NCBI GenBank assembly: GCA_026075535.2
Contig: AP026544.2
Span: 558,001-622,000, forward strand
Length of the DNA stretch: 64,000 nt
From: Tricholoma matsutake
Taxonomy: Eukaryota; Basidiomycota; Agaricomycetes; Agaricales; Tricholomataceae
Direction: 5' to 3'
Shown here: one piece after another, positions 56,801 to 64,000 of the stretch
Position numbering within the stretch: position 1 is the first letter of the stretch
Layout of the letters: every line of letters starts with the position of its first letter
Translations under genes and position numbers: made by a program
Notes under the pieces: model-generated
Seen by the model: the letters and a program-made list of their open reading frames with translations, nothing else
Databases searched by the model: none
What the model was told of the DNA's origin: nothing

Positions 56801-57000
56801 TAAGAATGGTAGTCCAAGTATAACAGAAGTGCAGAGGTGTGGGGCAACAAGGGCGCATACAGTACGAGAGGTCCATTGCCCATCTTGGGACATTACAGAA
56901 AGTTTAACCCATTTGGTGAGGGTCGTTCAAGACAGTGACTTTGAAGATTTGACAGCAACATCTACAGTTTCAGGTTTAGGCAGCAGGCGGCGACAGAGAC
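53854..57000 (-). pseudogene. Ty3-B Pol: RT, RNase H and integrase
   Basis: On the minus strand RT shows GRIRPSLSSWASPAVIILKA, IWATIDMTDSFLQTKMHPDD, LIMPMGLRNAPAIHQRRV and ICHVYLDDIVIWSNSIDEHH with an intact YLDD. The first stop in RT (VAL*EYIG) is TAG. RNase H has VTTDTSDFRSGAVLS, EKEMLAIIRALWKW and TNHKTLENF. Integrase shows CSDCQRNKLKTSKPAGPLHP, SVAMDFIAPLPED, IISDGDKLFMSKF and SEQTNKTVNQAL. From 55882 down to the Ty3-C insertion the frame is open for about 676 codons. The frame ends at LSTKNCRQQY and continues at 45749. Confidence 0.9.
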
Positions 57001-58657
57001 CAAGCTTGGTAACTAGGTCTGTGTGGATAAGTACAATGTGAGCTCTGTTGTCTAGCAGCATCGGTACAGTAACAGGAACAGTTGTGTCAGGCCTGCATCA
57101 GCAGGCCTGCCACCAGAGGTGTGGGGATCGGAAAGGAGCACTCACATCATCATTGTATTCATCCTCGGTGTCCAACCCATCCCCCAGAGCGGACGACGCT
57201 GCAGGGAAGGTAGCAGTGGTTTCATCTGCCCATGAACCGACAGCGGCGACAGGGTGGGTTTGATTTCGGTTGTGCAACAACGAGCCTCCTGAGCTAGGCC
57301 CTGCAGTGGGCACAGTGGTGGTGGTACTGGTAGTGTTAGGGACATTGTTTGTGGTGGGTGGAGGAGGGTGAAGGGGGTGGTTGATAAGGCCGGTGTAGGT
57401 AGCCGCATTGGGGAAACCATTTGGGCAGTTTTTAGATATGTGGTATACGTTCAGATGGCAACATTTACGGCAACCATTGTTGTTATCAAGTTGTTCACAT
57501 TCAGCATCAGTGAGGGCCGCCAAGCATTGGATGGTGCCTGCGATAGCAGCAGCGGTTGCGGTGCCAGGGTTTGCAGTGAAATTGGCGGCGTTGGAGGTGT
57601 TGCTTGAGCTATTGTTTGCACAACGACATTTCCCATTGTCTTCACACCTGTTGAAGACTTCTTCGGTGACCTCCCTGGCACGCTTTAGATCAGCCTGTCA
57701 ATTCTCGTCGTGGCGCTTGACCTCAAGAGCCCATGGTCACAACACCAAAATTTTGTTGACTTTGTTTGCGTTACAGCGGCATGTGAGTTCTGGGTCAAGG
57801 CCAGCCTCAAGTTTTTCATGAAGAGAAGCATCCGAGAAATGGGAGGGAGTATTGGCAAGTAAAGAGTTCAGGGACTGCTTGTGAGAGAACCAATCCCAGA
57901 ATGATTGGTTTTGTTTTAATGTTGTGGCAAGGATGCGATGGCGGATGGTGGGTTCCCAATCAGGATCAAGGTAGTTAGCTCATAGCTCAGTCATGAAATC
58001 TGCGAAGGAAAGAGTTAAAAGTCTGTTGCAGTCCCCATTAATCCAGTCATGGATTCTAGTATCTCTGAAGCACCCAAGTATTTTGCGAACTTGGTCGCCC
58101 TGTTTGATTTCCTTGCAGTCGAAGAAGTCGAGGCAGCCGAGTTCAAAAGTTCGCATGACAGCCGGGTTGATTTCCCCTGCTAAGAGAACAGGAGATTTGG
58201 ACTGATGAATATGTTCAATGACAGCGAGTTGATTGGGGATGAAGGACATGGCAAGCAAGGTGCAAGTAGTGTAGGAAACAGGGTAATCAAAATCAGAAGA
58301 CGAGTCAGAGTCAAGTTGTCAATGGTGAGGTGATGTGACTGGGGTAGGTGTATGCGCAGCAGTTGCTGGTACAACAGATGTTTGTAGATCATTGTCGTCA
58401 GCTTCTGTGATAGGCATTAACATTGATACAGTTACTGGTGAGCCAGGCGGGGTGGAAGCTGTGCCTGACATGCCGGCTGGGGTTTGGCGTGTGCCCGGTC
58501 TGTTGGGTGCAGAAATGGTAGTCCGCAGACGCATGGAGATGTGCGTCGCAGGGGTGAGAGTCTTTCTTTGCGACAGTTTGGAATGTAAGGAACAGTGGGC
58601 AGCTAGTTGTAGTACACAGTAAGGACAGGGCGGTTGGCAGTTCTGATCAGTATTCAA
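57001..58657 (-). pseudogene. Ty3-B Gag and protease-like region
   Basis: From near 58650 down, the minus strand shows a Cys-rich N-terminus (CPYCVLQLAAHCSLHSKLS), a Pro/Thr-rich region and a Gag core (PAVMRTFELGCLDFFDCKEI, KILGCFRDTRIHDWINGDCN, LTLSFADFMTEL). Further down are KLEAGLDPELTCRCNANKVN and a variant zinc finger CRKCCHLNVYHISKNC. A protease-like VPMLLDNRAHIVLIHTDLV follows near 57040, in which the usual Asp-x-Gly triad reads Asp-Asn-Arg. TGA and TAG stops interrupt it. This Gag is unlike those of Ty3-A, X and C, so Ty3-B is a separate lineage. Confidence 0.78.
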
Positions 58658-58665
58658 AAAAAATG

Positions 58666-58899
58666 TGTAAGCTTACCTCAGATAGAGATGAGCTTCACTG
58701 GGTCTGACAGCACAGAATAGGACCAGAATATATATGGAGTGAGAGTCTAAGGGAGAGGTACAACAGTGAACAGTGGTGTATGTAAAAAATGGGAGAAAAA
58801 AAGGAAGGAATCTGATCTCGAGCTGTAAGTATATATATATATGGGGAAAGTGACAGATGTGCAAATATGAGCATCAGATGAGTAAGCATCAGGATTACA
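58666..58899 (-). repeat. Ty3-B 5' LTR
   Basis: This is a 234-bp LTR; see the 3' partner at 44950-45185. It is followed on the plus strand by GTATA (58900-58904), the target duplication. Confidence 0.88.
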
Positions 58900-58904
58900 G
58901 TATA

Positions 58905-59591
58905 GGGCTTATCATACAATGTCGGTGTACAGTAAATATACAGTATATAGATAGTTATATGGTTAGTAGTAGTATGATTGTGAACCAAAGTTTCGGGCTG
59001 TAATTTGGCAATAATCCAGCAATCTGGATTTATTAGTTATTGGATCTGACTCCTAGTCGGAGCTCAGCAACTGTAAAGATGTTTAAGCTCAGATCGATGC
59101 AGATCGATGCCACTCTTGTCTGACATTGTTGTCGCCAGACTCACCACACACATCTTTCAATGCATGCCTGTTCTACATTGGTTCTTGGAGGACTGCCACT
59201 GGCCCCACCTAATGCTACTGTCACTCATGTTATTGACTGTCTGGAAGCCTATATACTTACTGGATCCATCAATTACTCACTAGTTTGTTCCTCCAATATA
59301 TGATCAAAAACTTTTCTGTGCCACTAGGATGAATGTTATACCACTGTCAATTACCAGCATGGCCACCACAGGAACAGGGGAGAAATTATAAGTAATGGCC
59401 CCACCTGAATTCAAGCAGTCACATGTCATTATGGCTTCACCAGATTCTTGCTTGCTTTATTTATCAAACAAACCTGCTTCTTGAAAACCCTCACCTCAGT
59501 GCTACCCAACACAGTTCAGCTGGCTACAGAGACTGATATCATCCACCAGGTCTTTACAAAATGCCCAGTACCCCAAAATGGTGCCAGCGGC
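58905..59591 (+). pseudogene. hAT element, N-terminal coding part
   Basis: The first about 80 bp are AT-rich and continue the terminal region from 44949. In the last 200 bp a frame reads HYGFTRFLLALFIKQTCFLK, TLTSVLPNTVQL and ATETDIIHQVFTKCPVPQNG and runs to the X-family LTR at 59592. Joined on paper to the minus strand at 31763 it continues in frame (ASGEQHWQTFNCHLDILFG), which supports a common origin. I do not recognise a domain in this part. It has GCGGC at its edge, the complement of the GCCGC at 31759. Confidence 0.7.
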
Positions 59592-60017
59592 TATAAGGGC
59601 AACCTAAGCCTCTAGCAAAGGGAAATCCGAAGTTAAAATTATGCTACATAATACAGGGATTGGGGGCGCACCTAGCAAAGGGAAATCCGAAGAGAAAACT
59701 CTAAGGATCCCCTTGCTGATGCCCAGTATATGTGAAGACGACAAAAATCAAATATAACCTAAAAATAGAAAAAGGCGGAGATAGGCGGATCAAGGCCGCC
59801 GAATGACATCATACCAAGGGGTATGTGTCGGAAGGGGTACTCCGCCTCTAAATATAAAAGTGTCAACATATACAAACATGATAGCAAGGGAAAATTAGTA
59901 ATAAAATCCGGAAAAATCATAGAAAATGAAGAATAGAAGGAAATGAGGTGGGGAAAAATATGGGACGAACATAAAAAATAGGAAAAACACACAGGGCACC
60001 CCCCTAGTCCCCTTACA
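59592..60017 (-). repeat. Ty3-X family LTR, second inversion junction (426 bp)
   Basis: It matches the Ty3-X 5' LTR closely over the full 426 bp, in the opposite orientation, and retains both CTTCGGATTTCCC repeats. The flanks are GCGGC on the left (59587-59591) and ATAAT on the right (60018-60022), which do not match each other but match the flanks of Ty3-X at 31759 and 37751. Confidence 0.9.
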
Positions 60018-60746
60018 ATAATATACTCACTTTGGAGAAATAATCCAACACACTGGAAACAATTCTTTTATCACATGAACTGTGACTTGCGAGAAGAGAT
60101 CTGTAATGGATTTAATGATCAATCTTATAGTCAAACTTCATTAGAATCTGTTTGAGACACATTTAGAATGGCTTTAGATGATTTGCAATTAGCTGGCTTA
60201 TGCTGGGGCAGATATACATCTGTGGTCAGACTATTGGAGTACATGTTTAAAGCACCTACAGAGATGGTGTCTTCCCAGCTTACCTGTAGTGAGGGACATC
60301 CCATCATCCATAGCCAATGCCACTCTATTTATTCATATGTTTTGTCTGCTGGCACAAATCCTTATGTGTCAACAACAGACTGGATTCAGAATTACAAAGA
60401 AGATTCATGCCTTTTGTGTGAACAATGCAATTAGTGCCTTCAGCGCACATACTCATTTTCAAGAATTCCAGATTTAATTGTATTTGAGTTTGAAGGCAAG
60501 GATATAAGTATAGATCCAGAGGTAACAATTACCTGTAGAGATAATCAATCTCACACTATGAAATTACAGGGTGTTATATATTATGGAGAATTGCATTACA
60601 CTTCATGTGTTATGATTAATGAAGAGATATGGTTTCATGATGGCATTTCTACTGGTGCCAACATGTTATATGATGGACAATTACTACCCACTACAGATCT
60701 TCAACATTGCAGAGGAAAACAGGCAAACATTGCAATTTATGCCTAG
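60018..60746 (+). pseudogene. USP-like peptidase domain, C-terminal part
   Basis: From the LTR edge the frame reads YSLWRNNPTHWKQFFYHMNC, CDLREEICNGF, then CSEGHPIIHS and CLLCEQC (a likely zinc ribbon) and the His box YYGELHYTSCVM, followed by WFHDGISTGANM. These are features of ubiquitin-specific-protease-like folds. TGA (about 60151) and TAG (about 60432) stops interrupt it. The active-site Cys part is at 37760-37800 on the minus strand. In basidiomycetes I recall such domains fused behind Pif1-like helicases in mobile-element proteins. The substrate is unknown. Confidence 0.68.
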
Positions 60747-61204
60747 TGTTATACAGTATTGGTTTTCAAAATTGCTTCATTAGTCAATCTTGTTACTTGC
60801 TTCATATCCTAATTCATGCATCACCTTCTTTATTTTATTCTGTGCCACTTTGATTCACTTTACATTATATTGATACTTACCTGTACCTATTACATGGTAG
60901 CACCATGATGTGTGATTTTCAAGTACATTATTTGAAGCTGGTTAGTAGATCTTATACCACAATTGTATATAATATGTGCCATATGGCCTTGCATCAAAAG
61001 AAAGTAAATGCAGACTAAAGGAAAAATTTCCTGAAGTGAGGACTTGTTCATGCCAGGCATAGCCATGGCCCAACCTGACAAGTGCTATTCTACTTGTAAT
61101 AATACATGCATTTACTTGTAGTTAGCTGAACAATAATATGATGTGCTTGTGTTTTTTTCAAAACAATCCCTGCAGTGCAAGACATAGGGATGCTGCTTGG
61201 ATGC
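60747..61204. other. No gene recognised
   Basis: An AT-rich stretch follows the peptidase stop. No coding, repeat ends or tRNA-like sequence were found. Confidence 0.45.
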
Positions 61205-61534
61205 TGCAGTCTGGTTCTGAACCAAAGTTCAAACCTGAACTTTTCAGAACTGGACCTTTGAAAGTTCAGTCCAAGGTTCCATCAGGAAAATGACAGATCT
61301 CTTATGGCTCTTATTCATCTGAGAAGTGTCTTAATCACATCTGGTACCTTATATTTGTCTTAGAATCCCCAAATTGTCCGACTTTTATTTTCCATAAGAC
61401 ATTGCTTTAATTCTTAAGTGCATAAGAGGGGTAATACTCATAAGATCTTGAGAAATCTGCAAGTTGCTAATGATACAGGCATGTCATTTAAGACTGCATT
61501 TCAGATGGTTGGTCAACCAGTCAAAATAAACAAT

Positions 61535-61630
61535 TCATGATCAGGAATTGAACCAAGGACCTTGTGAGTCATGTACGCAATCTTCAACAGACAAATTTGA
61601 CACAAAGCCACTGAGCCATACAAGCTCATT
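61535..61630 (-). other. tRNA-like sequence in T4, facing outwards
   Basis: On the minus strand TATGGCTCAGTGGCTTTG is a good A box, and TTGGTTCAATTCCTG is the best B box in the family (consensus GGTTCGANTCC). A cloverleaf is not evident. Confidence 0.5.
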
Positions 61631-63127
61631 AATATGTGCTCATACTGAAACACTTAAGCTATGGGGACATGCTACATTTAATAGTTTGAAAAAACTCTCT
61701 AAGTCCCTTGTTGATTGTTTGTTTTGCACCATGTGACATGTTGAAGTTTCATTTTTGGTAACTTCCACTGAACTTGACGTTCCCTCCAGTGATTACCATC
61801 CAATGACCTTTCTACTGAGCTCCCACCAGGCAGCCAAACACACCATTCCCCAACCCACCCAAATGCTCCCAGTTTTCCTATTCATTATTGACACATCTTG
61901 ACAAAAATGCGATGCACTCATTAGTCTGAGTCTCGTCCACCTTATGCCCTTACAGGCCTTGTGAGTTGTAATCTTTTTTCTTTCAATTGCCTAACTTCCA
62001 ACAGCATGGCTAGGTGAACCACGATGGGTTTGTTTGGGGCTAGACTGACTCAGGGAGGTGCCATGAGACCCATGTAGTGGGAATACAGTGAGGTATGCAC
62101 CCATTCTCATGCACCCACTACCACTAACTCCCTTGGGCCAGATGACAATGAAAATGTTGACCCCAACAATGCCCAATGACCTGCCACCACCACTGTGAGC
62201 AACTACTCGCAGGGTGAGTACTAGCAGCCAATCATGAGGGACAGGACAGGGAATGATGGATGATGGACAGGGGTGGGAGGGAAGAACAACAGGGTTGGGG
62301 GACACCTGGACAATGACAACAACAACACCAACAGAGCCCATGATGGGGATGGACGACCTAGCTACTACTTGTAGGTATTCCTTTTTTTTCTCTTCATTTC
62401 ATTGTTACTAGCTAATGTTTTTTGATGTTAATAGATGACAACAACATGGGGGACCACATGGCCACTACCACCACCACCATAGCAACCCCAACTACTGCTG
62501 CGAGCACCTGCTCATGGGGTAGAAACAGGAAGCATCAAGAAAAGGACCATGAGGACCGCAACCATGGGGTGCATGACAATGATGGGAAGACTACAATGAT
62601 GATGATGAGCAGGACAACAGGATGACAATGACAGGACAGGGATGTCTCAAGAGCAAGAACAAGAACAACCTATGGCAGCAGCTAAGGTGGTGTTTTTGGG
62701 AAGAGCAGCATTGTGCAGCAGGAGAATGAGTTCCAGAAGGGTGCAGTCTGGGGAGTAGTGCATGTTAATTTATTGAGTACATGTAACACATAGTAGTTAG
62801 TTCAGTGTGTTTCATGATGAATCCAAAAAGTTTTATCCCTGCTCATACCTGTCTTATTGAGTTTTAAAATGTGTGAAATGTCTGCCTCAAGTTTTCATAA
62901 GGCCAATTTAAGCTATGGACAAGACCAATCTAAGCTATTATAAGGCAACTGTAAGATAAAAAGTGCCTTACTCAGAAAGGTACATAGCTTAATTAAGACA
63001 TGAGGTCTTACTTGTTGTATGCCTTACAGCAGTCTTACAGTGCCTTACGGCCTTATGTAAGACACATAAGACAAATGTTATTTTCCTGATGTCTGGTGGA
63101 TGGGTAGAACTGGACCACAAGTTTGGT

Positions 63128-63176
63128 CTTAGGTTTGGGCAAGGTTCAAAATCTCTGAACCTTGCCCAAACCTAAG
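63128..63176. repeat. Perfect 21-bp-stem hairpin
   Basis: CTTAGGTTTGGGCAAGGTTC plus A (63128-63148) and its exact complement (63156-63176) enclose the 7-nt loop AAATCTC. It sits at the right end of the possible T4 element and may be a palindromic subterminal structure. Confidence 0.8.
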
Positions 63177-63195
63177 TAGTTTGAACTGTTGGGAC

Positions 63196-64000
63196 TGGCA
63201 ACCCGAGCATAGCCTGGTGATCTAAATATAGTATACTACTGTACCAATGCAATCACTATGTGTGTTTTATCATTGGGCTGGAAAGCAAGCACATCTATAC
63301 TAAATACTAGTATACCACTTGAGACAAGCTGACATTCTGCAGGAAAGCATGGCTAAAGCTCATGGAGAATGCACAGATTACTGAGATTGTGTCAAATATG
63401 AGTCATTATATTTGGGGCAAAGATCCTTCCATTCTTCTGCAGAATCCAGATGTTGTGTTCATTCATATCACTTTGGACTAACAATTGTGAAAACTCATAC
63501 CCATTACAGGATTCTGTTTTGCAACATCTGGAATATCCTCAGCAAAGACAATTGCAAGACCCCTGTCAATGTCAAATATGGTAAGCAGGATAAAGGACGG
63601 GAATGTTGTGATGATGTACAGCTTCAGATGCTAATCAATATGACTAGTAGAGACAATGCAATACTGAGTGTTAAGATACAGGGTGAAGACAGACATAGCT
63701 TACCAGTGCAAGAGCCAGGGTCCTGCATTATCAGTCATGAAGCAAATGGTTGCATTACTCCCATTTAGCCCTATACTGACAGTGTCTCGACGTACAGGAT
63801 CCACAAAATTATATCATATGCATGACTATCTGCACTGCGGATAACAGAGAATGAATGCTTGTATAGAGTTTAGAATTCCAGACACATAGTAGAGTTTCAA
63901 GACATATGCCATGCAGATGGAAGGGATGCTAGGAGAAGTGGTGGATGAGCAGTCCATCCACAATGATACCGATCCTTTAAGTGCTCACACATCAGAAATG
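63196..64000. other. Unassigned; no gene recognised
   Basis: An open plus-strand frame at 63412-63768 (about 118 codons) has no similarity I recognise. Another frame contains ENAQITEIVSNMSHYIWGKD near 63370-63430, which could be the end of a mobile-element protein, but this is not firm. The window ends here. Confidence 0.3.

Larger units (their letters stand above)
44950..58899 (-). mobile_element. Ty3-B, Ty3/gypsy retrotransposon, split by Ty3-C
   Basis: Short LTRs of 236 and 234 bp (44950-45185 and 58666-58899) begin TGTAATCCTGATGC on the minus strand and end AAGCTTACA. GTATA flanks the element on both sides (44945-44949 and 58900-58904), a 5-bp target duplication in the AT-rich end of the hAT element. 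A purine tract AGAGGGGGGGAGGG precedes the 3' LTR. Coding is on the minus strand, with Gag at about 57050-58650, Pol at 53854-57000 and the Pol end at 45346-45749. Ty3-C sits between the last two parts. Without it the element is about 5.8 kb. Confidence 0.9.
61205..63195. mobile_element. Possible T-like element (T4)
   Basis: The left boundary CAGTCTGGTTCTGAACC and the right boundary near GGGACTGG are weak inverted repeats, and no target duplication was found. The interior has T-family hallmarks: an outward-facing tRNA-like sequence (61535-61630), two GAGCAACTACTC/GAGCACCTGCTC units (about 62198 and 62500) and an intron-like GTATTC...AATAG segment (about 62375-62433). No right-hand tRNA-like sequence was seen. 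The element call is tentative. Confidence 0.4.

Noticed and set aside
906..58657. Reassignment of TGA as a sense codon, because many frames are broken only by TGA
   Set aside because: The P450 reads through with no internal TGA and ends with TGA, a Ty3-X Pol of 865 codons has none, and the affected positions often match CGA Arg codons, so CpG decay explains the pattern.
31764..60017. Explaining the mismatched LTR flanks as eroded target duplications
   Set aside because: Both mismatched flank pairs match each other exactly across the two LTR insertions, and two reading frames rejoin, so exchange between insertions is far more likely than mutation.
62000..62341. A minus-strand coding gene (116 codons, Val/Ser/His-rich)
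   Set aside because: It is low in complexity, overlaps T-type internal repeats, lacks any recognisable domain and is likely a chance frame.

Overview
The window looks like a transposon-dense accessory region of a basidiomycete (probably Agaricomycete) genome. The evidence is one host-type gene with many 49-120 nt GT-AG introns (a cytochrome P450), LINE, Ty3/gypsy, Ty1/copia and Ngaro/DIRS retrotransposons of agaricomycete character, hAT-like DNA transposons, and a Pif1-type helicase joined to a USP-like peptidase. The species cannot be named from the sequence. Apart from the P450 (41273-43417, minus), almost everything recognisable is mobile DNA, most of it decayed.

Layout. 1-7563: a copia Gag fragment, a LINE ORF1 and a 3'-truncated Ty3 element (Ty3-A, minus). 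8099-12165: a hAT-like non-autonomous element (T1) holding a 5'-truncated LINE with a 16-bp target-site duplication (TSD), then a fold-back MITE. 12365-24104: a dispersed repeat (R1) interrupted by a hAT-like element (12559-23647), which holds copia-1 (13643-23350), which holds a 536-bp MITE in its 5' LTR and two further T-family elements (T2, T3). 24105-31763: a second R copy, copia-2 (minus) and the bulk of a hAT element (minus). 31764-37750: Ty3-X, the youngest-looking retroelement. 37751-40845: helicase/peptidase and Ngaro fragments. 41273-43417: P450. 43772-44949: the missing 5' parts of R2, copia-2 and the hAT, in the opposite orientation. 44950-58899: Ty3-B (minus), split by Ty3-C (45750-53848, plus). 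58905-59591: hAT N-terminal coding. 59592-60017: an LTR of the X family. 60018-60746: the rest of the USP domain. 61205-63195: a possible T-like element. 63196-64000: unassigned.

The main result is a 21.8-kb inversion (37751-59591) between two oppositely oriented Ty3-X LTRs. The two LTR insertions have swapped their 5-bp TSDs (GCCGC and ATAAT). Undoing the inversion on paper rejoins four independently split objects: the hAT reading frame, the USP active-site Cys region, the hAT TIR/TSD pair and the copia-2 LTR/TSD pair. The segment then reads as one deep nest: R2 > copia-2 > hAT > (Ty3-X, Ty3-B > Ty3-C > solo LTR).

A second theme is a family of DNA elements (T1, T2, T3 and relatives) with 8-bp TSDs and CTCCCCCA-type ends. 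They carry an outward-facing tRNA-like sequence near each end, arrays of G/C hairpins, an internal palindromic minisatellite and intron-like segments. A third theme is that nearly all premature stops in the transposon genes are TGA, often at positions expected to be Arg, which fits CGA-to-TGA decay of methylated CpG.
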